Shown: positions 1 through 11,914, counted from the first letter of the stretch. The stretch: DNA of 64,000 bases from Eulemur rufifrons (GCF_041146395.1 NC_090989.1:221992843-222056842); one strand, 5' to 3'. Made by a program: numbers and translations. Notes: generated by a model not told the origin, from the letters alone.

Positions 1-610
1 GTATAGATACAAAAAGACTCTCTCAGATACTGGTTTACTACAAAAAAATTCAAAACAACCACAAGCTAAATGTGGTGCTCATTATATTACAGGAAGAGAA
101 TTAAAATGAGGCAGAGAAATACAGATCGAGGCAAATTTTTATTGCTTCGTATAACAGAAAAGAGTCAGACAAGGTTAGATTTTGGAAAGTCTCATGATAG
201 CTAAAATGAAACTAGTCACCTAAACAGAATCTTTGAAGCGCAAAAGGTGCTTTATTTGAAACACTGTGGTTAATTAAAATATCCATTACTCAAACATAAA
301 TTGTTATTTATGAAAATTATTAGTCAAGGAGAGGAGTCATACCTGAGGCTGTGATTCAGACTTGTTATTTATAATAATTCACATCAGCTCAGACTACAAC
401 TGGAAATTTTTCTGCGAGTTCTTCAATCAGGGGGTTGTAGATTCTTCTTGGCTCCAGGCACAGGGCCTGGAAATCAGTTACTGCTCAGTGAATGTTTGTT
501 GTCCAGACTAGTCACCTGGAAACCACAAGGAAAAAAATATCAATGATAATGAGATTGTTGCCTTAACTTTAGCACACACTTCTGCCACTTAATTAAATCA
601 TTAACTTAAG
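1..610. other. AT-rich stretch, nothing recognised
   Basis: I see no repeat, RNA gene or credible exon here. All reading frames are broken at short intervals. Confidence 0.5.
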
Positions 611-800
611 CATTCATTCATTCACTCAAAAGCTCCTCTTTGAGCTTATCTTCTGTGTTAGGCACTGGGTATACACTGAGAAATATAAGAGCTTGGCCCC
701 TGCTCTCCTAGAGTTTATTATGATCTAGTAGGAAAGACGGACAATAAACAAGTAGAAAAAATATCCAATCATAATTAGGATAGATAAGAATAAAAATTAA
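611..800 (-). mobile_element. L2 LINE fragment (3' end)
   Basis: It reads 'cattcattcattcactc', then 'gttaggcactgggtatacac', then a 'ggacaataaacaag' segment. This is the order of the reverse complement of the L2 3' end (tail, 'transmitted size' segment, aataaaca segment). It is diverged and 5'-truncated. The family call rests on memory of the consensus. Confidence 0.55.
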
Positions 801-999
801 TGATGATAAATACCTATGCAGGTTGTACTACTTCAGAATAGCAGTTCTAGGTGACATTTCACCTTTCCTTTGAAAAATTACTCATTAAATTGATTTGTAT
901 TCACTGATTTGCCAAGAATGCAGTATGAAATTTAAAATTGAGATTAGAAAACTCTCTAACCAAAAGAAGACAACCACCAGAGAAAACATATTTTGCAAG

Positions 1000-1213
1000 G
1001 AAAAAACGTAAAGGTAATAACATCTGTTTAATTGATAAATTAGGTACAATGAGAGATTAATAACAATAACTAATAACAAATGGAACAATTATAACAATAT
1101 ACTCTAATAAAAGTTATGTGAGTGCATGCTCTCTCTCTCTCAAAATATCTTATCGTACTCTACTATGGGTCACTGAAAGTGTGGAAAGAAAAACCTCAGA
1201 TAAGGGGGGACTT
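1000..1213 (-). mobile_element. Tigger-type (TcMar) DNA transposon, partial copy 1
   Basis: It shares, in reverse complement, the terminal segment ('cctcagataagggggga'), the 'ggtcactgaaagtgtgga' segment, a CT run and the 'acaattataacaatatactc' segment with the copy at 2262-2613. The inner end is missing. The terminal inverted repeat at about 1194-1213 and the layout suggest a non-autonomous Tigger (MER44-like). The subfamily is not certain. Confidence 0.78.
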
Positions 1214-1489
1214 CATAATTGGCCTTCATTAGTTTTAATTAAAAAAACCTTGCTTTCAAACATTTCTTTCTGACCCCAGACAGATGTTTTCTAGACAAAA
1301 GCTCAGGCTACTGTTAATGCAGAAGACTCATTTTTTTTTTATTCAGCCACTTTAAAGGCAGCGGAGTTTGGTGAAGACTAAAGATTTTGGTGTCCACTCT
1401 GAGAAACATGAGTATGGTACATACTCTGTTGGCACTTTCCAATGTGAACATAGGTTACTTAACCCTTCCAGGCCTCATTTTGTAAATAT

Positions 1490-1782
1490 TTTAGTCAAAA
1501 TACAGCACCCACACACAGAATGCCAAAGTATCAAGGTATAGCTCAGTGGATTATCACCAAAACCAATCTGTGTAGCCACCACCCAAACCAAGACATGGAC
1601 CATTGCTAGCCCCCAAAATTCTCTTCGTGGGCTCCCTGCAATCTCTTGACCAGTCTTCTCTCCAGAGTTGCCACTCCTTTGACTTCTAACATTACAATTT
1701 CGTGTTGCACTCTCTTTTTAAAAATTTTATACGTATGGAATCAAATTGTATGTACTTTTTGGCATCTAGCTTCTTTCACTGA
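1490..1782 (-). mobile_element. L1M LINE 3' region fragment
   Basis: The sequence runs from a 'caccacccaaaccaagacat' segment to 'ggcatctagcttctttcact'. This is the antisense of a mammalian L1M 3' region, with the recurrent 'tatggaatcaaattgtatgt' pattern. It is old and diverged and ends against a MIR. Confidence 0.68.
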
Positions 1783-1783
1783 A

Positions 1784-1905
1784 CCACATTTCTGTATCTG
1801 TAAAATGGGGGAAATGATATCTTCCTTACTCCGTGGTTATGAAAAATGATGTTGAAGTTGTGCAGCATGTAAGGTGCTTGGCTTACAGCCAGTTCCCAGA
1901 AAAGA
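1784..1905 (+). mobile_element. MIR SINE fragment
   Basis: The core 'tctgtatctgtaaaatgggg' is followed by 'gaaatgatatcttcc', 'gtggttatgaaaaatg' and 'gtaaggtgcttggcttacag'. This matches the order of the MIR central and 3' parts (cctcatctgtaaaatgg, then rttgttgtgagg, then taaagcgctta). The 5' tRNA-related part is absent. Confidence 0.6.
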
Positions 1906-2199
1906 TGACTATTTTATCCTTCCTACTTCTGTGTTCACAAGCAGTGCGTACACAAATGGAAACACTAGTGATGAGGATGGAATGGCTTTGGAAACATTTG
2001 ATAGATCTTACCTTGCCTTGAGGTCTACTGTTTAAACATTGCCCTTACTCCTAACAGTTAATTATCCTCTTCTTTATGGCTTTTCTTCCTACGGAGTAGC
2101 TGTTCCTTCTCCATTCATCCTAAACAGGTTCATTTGGTTCGTGCTCCGGAAGATTCTATAAGTGACTCAAAAAGATTTTCAGAGATAACAATAATCACA

Positions 2200-2261
2200 A
2201 TTTATCTTTCATGAGGACTGATTATGTATGAGGTATTTCACTGGTTACTTTATATACATGA
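2200..2261 (-). mobile_element. MIR SINE, left part (interrupted)
   Basis: A 'ttactttatatacatg' segment corresponds to the antisense MIR stretch before 'tatctcatttaatcctcac'. That stretch resumes at 2614 after an inserted Tigger, so this and 2614-2775 are halves of one MIR. Confidence 0.55.
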
Positions 2262-2613
2262 CAGTAGTCCTCCCTTATCCAAGGTTTCTCTTTCCACACT
2301 TTCAGTGACCCATGATAGAGTACACTAAGATATTTTGAGACAGACAGAGAGAGAGGGCCGGGGGGGGGGGGGGGGGGGCGGGGCAGGGAGAGAGAAGGAG
2401 AGAGAAAACATACCCCCATAACTTTTATTAGAGTCTATTGTTATAATTGTTCTATTTATTATTAATTATTAATCTCTTATTTTCCCTAATTTATAAATTA
2501 AATTATCAAAGGTATTATGCATAGAAAAAATAGTATGTACTGTGTATGGTTTGGTACTATCTTTGGTTTTAGGCATTCACTGGGGGGTCTTGGATGGATA
2601 AGGAGGGCTACTG
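2262..2613 (+). mobile_element. Tigger-type (TcMar) DNA transposon, copy 2, both ends present
   Basis: The left terminal repeat starts 'cagtagtcctcccttatcc' and the right end reads 'ggataaggagggctactg', its near inverse. TA follows directly at 2614-2615 and GA (a one-base change) precedes it, consistent with TcMar TA targeting. At about 350 bp it can encode no transposase, so it is a non-autonomous element. Internally it carries a GA/G simple repeat not present at that length in copy 1. The family is probably MER44-like. Confidence 0.83.
2341..2405 (+). repeat. GA-rich microsatellite with a 19-G homopolymer
   Basis: (GA)n leads into an unbroken run of 19 G at 2360-2378, then 'cggggcagggagagagaagg'. 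The equivalent spot in Tigger copy 1 (about 1131-1141) holds only a short CT run, so this tract grew after insertion. It could form a G-quadruplex. Run length may also be affected by sequencing error. Confidence 0.93.
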
Positions 2614-2775
2614 TATCACATTTCATCCTCACCACAGCTGAATGAGGGAACTATTTGTATTATCCCCATTGTAGAGATGAGGTTCTGAGGCCAAAGAGAC
2701 TTGAAATTTTACCTAACCACCAACAGATGGAGTTAGGATTTCAACCTAGGCAGTTCCTTAACAGCGTGGCTCTGA
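2614..2775 (-). mobile_element. MIR SINE, right part (interrupted)
   Basis: It reads 'tatcacatttcatcctcacc', then 'ttatccccattgtagagatg', then 'gttaggatttcaacctaggc'. This is the antisense MIR order. The element continues from 2261 across the Tigger insertion. Confidence 0.72.
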
Positions 2776-2779
2776 TACA

Positions 2780-3717
2780 GGCAAACCCTATAGTTCCTTT
2801 CCTACAGTCTGTTAGGAAAGGTTAGCTATCGTCTGTGGATTTCAACTCATCATTGGAGAGGTTCTTGGTTGAAAAGGTAATGGGAAAGTTGGTTACATTC
2901 TCCCCTGTAACCTTACTGGGAAATGTCTTCAGTATCTGGCACTGAACAGAAGCATGGAGGCCACATAAATGCCTCATTAAAAGTTCTAAAATATAAAGCC
3001 TAAATCCATTTTTATTGTGTTACAGCTACACTAAAGCACATCGTGGTTCATCTGGGAAAGTGTCTTTGGGGATTTTAGTGCCTTCTCTAGTTCTGCTACC
3101 ATTTCCTTCCTATTATCTTTATTATATTTTTGCCTGTTTGTGTATTTTCCATTACTAACCAGTAGTCATAGCCTTATAGACTCATTCTGTGATGCTGCTT
3201 CCAAAAACTGGAGAATCCCTGTGCAAATCCACTGCCAGTTTTAACCCTATGAAGTTGCTGGGAAGAGGTTCTACTTGGACATTTTATATTAAATTCTCTT
3301 ATAGCATTATATGTCTCCGTTTATTAAAACCAAACTGATAAATACCAATTTAGTGTTGTCTTTGTGCATGGTGTCATTTTAGGGACTCTTGGGAAAATAA
3401 GAAAATAATATGTCACAAGTCCCATCCCAAGTTAAAATTGAATTGGAGAGGAGGACTAAAATACAGTCAAAGAAAGTTAAATATTAGTTCAAAGTAATAG
3501 TAGAAATATTATAATACTGCCTGTGAGTAAAAAGACATCTGTGGTGGTCTCAGAATAATTCCTACAGATGTCCAGAGAAAGCAGAAATCACTTTAGGATG
3601 AATCAAGGATGAATACAAGCTGCACAGTCAGGCTCTTTAAAACACCCTGGTTCAAAGACATGGCTTTACCCCAGGCTTCAGGAAGATGAGGGGAGACAGG
3701 TAGAAGGTGAGTGCATT
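2780..3717. other. Unique-looking sequence, nothing recognised
   Basis: I see no repeat, RNA gene or credible exon. Stop codons are frequent in all frames. Confidence 0.45.
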
Positions 3718-4182
3718 TGTTTTCTGCTGCTGCTGTAACAAATTACAATTTAGTGGCTAAGACAACAAAACTATATTATACAGCAGTTCCATAGGTCAAA
3801 AGTCCAAAATGGGTTTTATAGGCTAAAATCAAGACAGAACTGTGTTCCTTCTGGAGGCTCCAGGGGGGATCTGTTTCCTTGCCTTTCCAGCTTCTAGAGG
3901 TGACCTGCATTCTTTGGCTTGTGGCCTCTTCCTCCAGCTTCAAAGTGCACCACTCCAACCCCTGCTAATGTCATCACCCCTCATCTCTGGCTCCTGCTGT
4001 CCTGCCTTCCTCCATAATGGCCTTTGTGATTACATTGGACCCACAGGGATTATCTCTTCATCTCAAGATTAGCTTCATCACATCTGCAAAGTCCCTCCTG
4101 CCAGGGAAGATAACATATTCCCAGGTTCTAGGGAGTAAGATGGACGTGGACATCTGTGGGGGTGTTATTCTGTCTACTACAG
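3718..4182 (-). mobile_element. ERVL-MaLR LTR (MLT1-type), solo
   Basis: Read antisense, it has the usual order of an MLT1 LTR: a 'ctgctgctgtaacaaatta' end, then 'ggctccaggggggatctg', 'ccttgcctttccagcttcta', 'ttgtgattacattggaccca', 'acatctgcaaagtccctcc' and a terminal 'tattctgtctactaca'. No internal retroviral genes flank it, so it is a solo LTR fossil. The MLT1 subtype was not determined. Confidence 0.82.
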
Positions 4183-6671
4183 GCTACTGACACCATATTA
4201 AGGAGGATTTTCAGTGATGGGCTTTGAAGTTTACCTTGCACCACACAAAACCATTGAAGATTTTGACCTGGGGAGAGACCTGAGCACAGCACAGAGTGAA
4301 AGGTAGAGCAGTTGCCAGAGAAGCGCGGAGACGGGGAGACCAATGTGGAGAGTGCTGAAGCTATCAGTGCACAGGGTGCACGTGGCATGTTTGGCTATTT
4401 GTGTGTCTATGTGTGCTGTGGACGTTGTGTGTGAGCATGAGAAAGCACCCACATGCCCACCCATGCCTGTGCTTGTAAATACAGCCTCAGCTGTTCCACG
4501 TGGATGTTTGTCCGCCATGGGAAAGCACCCACTTGAGGCCTAGGACCCTCGTGCCTCCCAATAGTCCTGCTAGAACAGGGGCAATATGGAAGAGTTCTGC
4601 TTTCTGAGGAATCATTATTGTGCTTCAAAATATGGGATTTTTAGAGAGTTGGGAACTACTTCCCTAAGCATTCTTTCAGGTGCCCCCTAAAGGTTTTCCA
4701 ATATAAGAAGATTTAAAATAAAAAAAAAAAAAGTAGTTTGTGATGAGCAATGTAGCAAGCTGCAATGACTCCCAGAGAGACTGTTTCCAGGGGTGGTAGG
4801 GCAGATCACATGGGGACAGCCAGGAGGAGAGATTTGATTAATAACAGGGAAGCCTGAATGGTGTTAACCATCCATTAACTCTCTTCTCTGTTGCTTTCCT
4901 TTTCCCATCACATCGTCTACGATTTGAAACGAGTTGTTATACACAGTGAGATTTGATTCAAACACTTACTTTATTGGAATTAGCTGTCGCTCTGGCTCCA
5001 CGCAGGTGTGAAACTAGAAGAAAAAGCATCAAACGAATTAGCAGACTTGCAACGGACCAAGAGATTGTGAGGGAGGTTTTCATTTACATACAGGCAAGAG
5101 CTCAAGTTGCCTGTCTGGCAAAATAAATTCAAAGAGTTCAGAAAAGTATAAGCCCAAATGCTTATTAACTCAATTGGGGGTTCTAGCATCAGTACAGTTG
5201 CTTATCTAGGGTAAAGCAATTAAGATGGGATCAGTTAGCTCTACCCCTACTGCCTGGGAAAACTTAATAACATGGAATTTTCAGAACACAAAAGTGTGTG
5301 TTTTCAGAAATGGAAGAGAAAATTATAATGTTGGTGTTCAGAGTTTGGGGAATTAGAACACAATCTGAAAGGGATGGACGTTGTGAAACGAAAACTTTCC
5401 CCTCTTTCCAAGGCAGAATGGTGCAGTAGAGTTATTTTGGTGGTGTTTAACAGTTATGATGTTCAGTAGCAAAGAAAGATCCTCAGAAATAAGCCCAGAA
5501 GTCTCAGAGGGAAAACATAAATATTCAGCTGTGCTTTTAACGACTTGCTATTTTCTTTCTTAATTGTGTTTACCTTAAAACAACAACAAACAGAAGCCAA
5601 ATACTTGGCAGAGGGTTGCTTTTTAAAGAGAATGCGTTCCTTGACTGCGGAACAAACATGCCTTTCTTTCTTACTCGGTTCTTTTTCCTTTTTGTAAAAA
5701 AGTGATACTTTCCATTTCTTTCATTCAAGAACATCTTGCCCTTCAGCCATCAGCCAGTACTCAGCCTTCAGAATGTCAGGGGTCCAAAGAGGACATGTCA
5801 AAGGCTGTAGTTATTATCATCACCTTTTTTGTTATATTATTGCATTAAATTTTAATAAGCATCCATTAAGACTCAGGGTGTTAGGCATTAGGGATACACT
5901 AGATTGACAGAAACATATACATATATAAAAGGAAATAATTACTGTACAATAGGCATTTGTACTTAAAAATTACTATAAGCATGTTATTACTACTGTTACC
6001 ATCATCATCATCAGAGGACAGGATCTCTAGTGAATCCATGTACATACATCTATGCAGAGCAGAACCAACCAGACAAACCACACCAGCAAGAATAGCCTAC
6101 CCTTCCTGGACCTGTTTCCTATGCTTGGAGGGTAGGATAGAAAGGGGACCACTGCCTTGGGGTCACTGATGTCACGTAGTAGCCAGAGTGGTAGTCAGGG
6201 AGAGCCCCCAAGGGGAAGGTGATCTTAGATCATCTATCTCTTGCCGCCCCTTGTTCCTCTCTGTCCTTATCTGGAAGTTGCAAGGCTCCATGTCTAGTTA
6301 TACATACTAGCCCTAAGTTTCTAGTTGTTACACCCTCTTCCTTTTGTACGCAGAGAGTACCTCCAGGGAAGTGGGTTCGGAAAGCAAAGCACCGTCTTTT
6401 CTACTTCACATCCTTTTACATAGGCCAAAGCTTGGAAAGAATGTTAAAGAACTAGAAGAGGACTTTCATAGTATAGTAGAGGAAAGTCTGTTTCTTAACT
6501 GTAGAAAGTTCTGCCTGATTATCTATAGTAGACACCACAAAGCGGATAAAGTTTGAAGAAGCTGGAGGAAGGGGAGCAGGGCAGCCGCTGGATTTGAGAA
6601 GTTTGGACCAAATACTTGAATTATTGTGAAACTTCAGAAAAACTGAAAGGAATGAGTATTTGTTTATTCTG
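4183..6671. other. Mostly unique sequence with an A tract and a possible L2 scrap
   Basis: It contains an A-rich tract at 4719-4732, a TG-rich patch at 4397-4434 and two similar 'aaagcaccca' words at 4443 and 4523. At about 5845-5915, 'gttaggcattagggatacac' resembles an antisense L2 3' end. No gene is seen. Confidence 0.45.
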
Positions 6672-6845
6672 CTAAATAATTTATATACCTATTTTATTTG
6701 ATGTCCTCTTCAAAACAAAATATGAGGTATAGATGTGAAAACTAGGGATTTGCAAGAAATTACCCAAATATGTTATTGTTTCACAGCCACTAAGTGGCAA
6801 AGCTCGAGTTGCAATTCAGTCCTTTGACCCCAGAGCACAACCCAC
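6672..6845 (-). mobile_element. MIR SINE fragment
   Basis: The antisense MIR order is visible: 'tacctattttatttgatgtc', 'tatgaggtatagatgtgaaa', 'cagccactaagtggcaaagc' and 'gttgcaattcagtcctttga'. It is diverged. Confidence 0.65.
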
Positions 6846-6849
6846 CCTC

Positions 6850-7790
6850 CCAGAGTAATAATGCCTGGAGCAGGGGGTTACACACAGTCGGTGCTTTGGT
6901 GCTTCCTAAGTGCTTAGGAGGCCTAGAGTTCACTGGTTCTGCTTCGAGGTGACTTTGTCATTGCAGTTATACACAAGTCTAATGAAATAGCATTTGCTTT
7001 AAAAATAAAATGCCAAAATTTAGAGCTTGCTATACCCACTCTGTTTGTCTTGCCAAGTTATACCAGATTACATATTTTCCCTCATTTTTTCTATTTAAAA
7101 TTTACTATCCTTGGGTGGAAATATTGAGTTAATTAATAGAAGCCAGTGCTTTCTGAAGTGAAAAATGTGTATTTCTCCTGGTAGAGACTTAGCTATATTT
7201 ATTTATATGATTTTTTAAAAAAGATTAATCCTAAGAACTGAGTTCTCCATTTATTTATGCATATAGTAAGTATAGCCTGTGGTCTGTTACTCCCAACATC
7301 GCCCAATTTCTTAATTCTTATTCTGAAAAGCTTATCTTTGAGTAAGCAAACATTTAAGTCCCTATGATCCTCAACTGGGTAACATTGCCAAATAGTCCAG
7401 TTAGAATCTTGGGAGTTCCTCTGATATGAAAACTCATGCAGTAGGTATTAGACCACTGACTGGTTGGTATTGGCTGCTGAAAGGTTGTCGGAGAATGATC
7501 TTGTCATTCTCATTATTATTATACTTTTCCAGCATATCAAGTTTATTAGGTGCCAAATAAAATCACAGAGCTGCCCTCAATGATCTTGCAGTTACCACTG
7601 AGTTTACTGTGTTAATTTGAAGAGTGAGGTCCCAAACATTGACAAAGACTTGGATTCTATTCAACAGAAAAAGAGAAATGATAACCTAGAGTTCAGGGCA
7701 CTTATACGATAGGTAATTTTTCCAGGTCAAGAATGTTATATGCAAAGAGTTGCCATCTTACTTGGAGAGGTAATAAAATACTATCAGACA
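6850..7790. other. AT-rich unique sequence
   Basis: No repeat family, RNA gene or exon was recognised. Confidence 0.45.
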
Positions 7791-7794
7791 CCTA

Positions 7795-8000
7795 AAATAG
7801 TGGTCAAAACTTTTGAGTTCTATTTCTAGCACCTTCCTTGATTTTCTGTGACCTTGAATAAATCACTTAACTCTTTGGGTCTCAAATTCTCTGCCTGTGA
7901 AATAGAAAGCAATGATGCAATTCCACTTCAGTTATAAAATGGCTGTGAAGATCAAGTGAGATAATACATATAAACATAAATTTTAAAGTACTCAGAACTA
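7795..8000 (+). mobile_element. MIR SINE
   Basis: The sense order of a near full-length MIR is visible: 'ctgtgaccttgaataaatca', 'ctcttt' plus 'gggtctcaaattctctgcc', 'gtgaaatagaaagcaatgat' and 'gaagatcaagtgagataata'. It stops at the target site of the following Alu. Confidence 0.65.
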
Positions 8001-8012
8001 GAGACATATTAA

Positions 8013-8334
<322 letters not shown>

Positions 8335-8351
8335 AAGACATGTTAACTTCT

Positions 8352-9613
8352 ACTGATATTATTGTTATGCAGTCACGTGGAGCAGAAGAAAATATCTAAA
8401 GACAGGAACATGAAGTATACATGAAAATAAAAATAATTAGATGTGACAAGGGCACTAAATAAGGTCAAAGAATAGTCCTCAGTCTTCTTGTGACCTCTTG
8501 TTTAACGCAGAAACAGCCTCCAAAAAGAGGACCCCTTAGCTGATTAAGACCTTGTCAGCTATAGGCAGAGGGGTGTCACATAGGAAAAAGAAGAATGTGA
8601 TTGCCACTTGTTTTTAGTCACTCAAAGAACTTTGAGCATAAAAGACTAATACAGACAATTAGAGGCTGATGTAACTGTTGGAAGAGCCGTAGAAACCAAG
8701 GTCGGGGGCAGGGTGGAAATGCTGCTGGTTTTCAGGAACTCTGGAAGGGCAGGGAACACACAGCAGCTATTGCTGATGACCTTAATTGCCTGCAACGCCC
8801 AAGTTAAGTGACTCACTCACAGGTGCTCACCTAGAAAGCCCCTGGCAAAATCTTACCGAGGCCTCTGTCGATGTTCACCTGGCTGCTGCTGGAGGCTGCT
8901 CCTCTCCTGCATTCCAGATCTCCTGCAGGCGACTCCCTTTGGCACCATTCCTATTGCAACCTAGCTGGCAAGGGCTCCCAGGGAATGTGGGGCCCAGGCT
9001 TCTCCCCAGGGATGGGCAGTGATGTGCAGCTGACAGCAGACAAGTTGGCGCCGTATTGCTCTTCGAAGCAATTTCCATAATAACACGCACATGAAAAGAC
9101 TAAAGTTACAGCCACAGATTTCAAACATTAAATCAGAGTTTTTGGAAAGTGTGAAACTAGACTTTATTCTTATACTCTCATATGTTACACTATTGCAATT
9201 CTAACATTCCAATGATGAGAGGTGGCACATTAATTTAATAAGAGCTTTTCAAGGAAAAAATAAAGCAACATAAAAGATACACATCAAATATATGAGCTAT
9301 GCCCCCAAATCACTACAGTTAATAGTATAAAAATGAGTCTTAGAGACAAGGAAATAGGATGTGACCGCAATTTGCGGGGAGAGGAGGTAGTGGGAGGAAG
9401 TTAGTTCTTATTGCTTCTCGGATACCTCTGCGCACTTAATCTAAGCCTGTCCAAAGTTGAGTCAGGATCGAGGATTTCACTCTGCCACCAAAGAGGCCTG
9501 GTGGACCTGCTGAAGGCTATCTCACCAGCCACTGGGCTGGGGCAGTACAGGAGAGACTGCTTCACTGTCCTGAGCAAGAAGGAAGAGTGAAGAAACACTG
9601 CCACAGTCTCTGT
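8352..9613. other. Unique-looking sequence
   Basis: No repeat family, RNA gene or exon was recognised. Open frames on both strands around 8786-9090 overlap one another and have no recognisable product. Confidence 0.45.
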
Positions 9614-9912
9614 CTGGGGTCCCCAACTCCTGGGCACCGCCCAGTGCCCGTCCGTGGCCTGTTAGGAACCAGGCTGCACATGACCGCCTGAGCTCCGCCT
9701 AACCCGCCTCCCCCATCTGTGGAAAATTGTCTTCCATGAAACTTAGGAATTGGGCCACACAGCAGGAGGTGAGTGGCAGGCGAGCGAAGCTTCCTCTGTA
9801 TTTACAGCTGCTCCCCGTCACTCGTGTCCCTACCTCCCCCGCCACTCCCATCTGTGGAAAAATTGTCTTCCATGAAACTGGTACCTGGTGCCAAAGAGGT
9901 TAGGGATGACTG
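9614..9912 (+). mobile_element. hAT-type DNA transposon with an internal tandem duplication
   Basis: It begins 'ctggggtccccaactcctgg' and ends 'ggtgccaaagaggttaggga' plus 'tgactg', matching the ends of the related element at 19910-20125. Unlike that copy, it holds two tail-type blocks ('attgtcttccatgaaac' at 9726-9742 and 9862-9878) and two head-type blocks ('ttaggaaccaggctgcaca' at 9662 and 'ttaggaattgggccacaca' at 9743). The order is head, tail, head, tail. The family is hAT, Tip100/Charlie-like; the name is not fixed. No transposase is present. Confidence 0.8.
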
Positions 9913-11194
9913 CTCTACCCGGGTGTCCTTACAGTACACTAGAGAGAAGTAGCTAGTTCTCTCTCCTCTTTGATTTCCTTCTGCTCGTATCTGACTTTTG
10001 TCTTCACGTGGCCAGAGAAGGAGTCCTATTGATTCCTGAAGAAAGCCTGATCTTCTCCATATTTCCTTTGGATGTAGTTTCTTCAGGGATGTTCCTGATG
10101 CCTCAGCTTAAGAGGACCTACCAAAGGTTCTCTTGACCAAGTCTGCAGTAGACATTACAGAAAATGTTTCCTCCGTCTGCCTCTCTGAGTCTCTCAGATG
10201 AGAGACTTTGTAGCGGCGTGGTGAGGTCTGAGATTTGGGCTTGGCCAAGAGGTACAAGGGCATAGTGGCACCCTCAGCCTGCCTTGGCTCTCGACCTTTC
10301 CAGCCTACCTTGTTTAGGCCATAGGAGTTTTATACAGGGCCGCTCCCAGCTCACTGGAGAGTTCTGCATTGGAGTTTGGGGGTTATTTGTACATAAATTT
10401 CCTTTGGCATCTGGTGGGAGGGGATGGTCAGTTTATGACCCAGATTCCTGGGTTCTTAACCAAATTCTGTAGTAATCTCACCTCGTATTGAATTATACCA
10501 TTTTTATGGTCTACAAAATAATTTCAAAGAATTTTAACTTATAATCAAGAATCTCAAAAAATATATTTCTTGGTTTCTGAAAAGTGTATGTATGTGCTTA
10601 TGATGAAACATTTTTAAATGCTTGACAATGTTACATACTTCTCAGGAAATGGTGTTGTGTTCTAACTTTAATTTTTAGTTTTTTTTTTTTTGCTTGTTTG
10701 AGATTAGAAGAAAAATATTAGTCAAAATAATCCACCCTAGGGATGATCAGTTCATTCTGAACTAGGTTTCACTCCAAAAGAATCTTTATGCACACAATCT
10801 CCAATCATAAATGCTAACACAAGTCTTATCATCAAAGCCTCAAAAGCACTTGAAAAGCTAAAGCACTTTGAAACTGGATGAGCATTCCATGAAACATTCT
10901 CAGGCAAAACTCCCCACTATGGGAAAAGGAATAAGAAGATTTGGAATATGTCCTGGACCTTGTCTTTGACTTGTGCCATAGAAGTTCTGTTGAGTAGCCA
11001 TGAAGCATATGGGGTCCACCGGCATAGATCACCATCCAACTTTAGTCAGTAGACCTTTCTAATCAGAAAGAAAATGCTTATTTTTGAGACTGTTTCTATG
11101 TTATTTGGGTCAGTAGAGAAACCATTTCTTCAGCATTTGACATAGTTGCAGAAAAATGGTTTGAATGTTTTACCATTTCTTTGATGAATCAAAT
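9913..11194. other. Mostly unique sequence
   Basis: There is a T run at about 10680-10691. No repeat family, RNA gene or exon was recognised. Confidence 0.45.
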
Positions 11195-11590
11195 TCAATT
11201 TTGTCACTTCTCTGCTTAAATATTCCTTTAATGTCTCTCCCTTATTTTCTGGATTAAATCCAAAATCTTTCCCATGGCTTCATTAGGCTATTCAGCAACT
11301 GGTTCCTAATTACCTGCCCAGACTCAGACTCATCTCCCAACGATCCTCCACAGACTTTCATCACTACAGCCTCCATGAACCCTTCTCCTATCATCCAGCG
11401 CTCATGCTCAGCTGCTAATTCCCTAGTCTAACTCTCCATCTTTCACCCTTTCGCTCACCCCCTTATCCAATCTTCCAGATGAATTTTTATTTAACTTTCA
11501 GAGGACTAGACTTAAAGCTCCTCCAAAAATTGGACATGTCTTATTGATCTCCAAATTCCTGGTGCCTATCAGAAAGCCTGTTACATTGAG
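11195..11590 (+). mobile_element. L2 LINE 3' region
   Basis: The L2 order is visible: 'gtcacttctctgcttaaata', 'ggattaaatccaaaatcttt', 'ggctattcagcaactggttc', 'tcatgctcagctgctaattc' and 'ttcctggtgcctatcagaaa'. It ends at the Alu insertion site. Confidence 0.75.
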
Positions 11591-11595
11591 TTTTG

Positions 11596-11898
11596 ATTTT
11601 TGTTTGTTTGTTTGTTTTTGAGACAGAGTCTTGCACGGTCACCCTGGGTAGAGTGAAGTGGCATGATCATAGCTCACTGCAACTTAAAACTCCTGGGCTC
11701 AAGCGATCCTCCTGCCTCAGCCTCCCAAGTAGCTAAGACTATAGGGGCGTGCCATGATGCCCGGCTAATTTTTCTGTTTAGTAGAGATGGGGGTCTTGCC
11801 CTTGCTCAGGCTGGTCTCAAACTCCTGAGCTCAAGCGATTCTCCTGCCTTGGCTTCCCTGAGTGCTAGGATTATAGGCATGAGCCACCCCATGTGGCC
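11596..11898 (-). mobile_element. Alu SINE, full-length dimer
   Basis: An antisense Alu is preceded by a T/G-rich tail 'tttgtttgtttgtttgtttt' and ends 'ccaccccatgtggcc'. The flanks 'acattgagttttgat' (11583) and 'acatcaagttttgat' (11900) are a diverged target-site duplication. It sits at the end of an L2 copy. It is an old subfamily without the lemur linker. Confidence 0.96.
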
Positions 11899-11914
11899 TA
11901 CATCAAGTTTTGAT

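Noticed and set aside
3776..4518. A cluster of overlapping open frames on both strands
   Set aside because: Most of it is an MLT1-type LTR and the rest is CpG-poor unique DNA. No frame crosses plausible splice sites.
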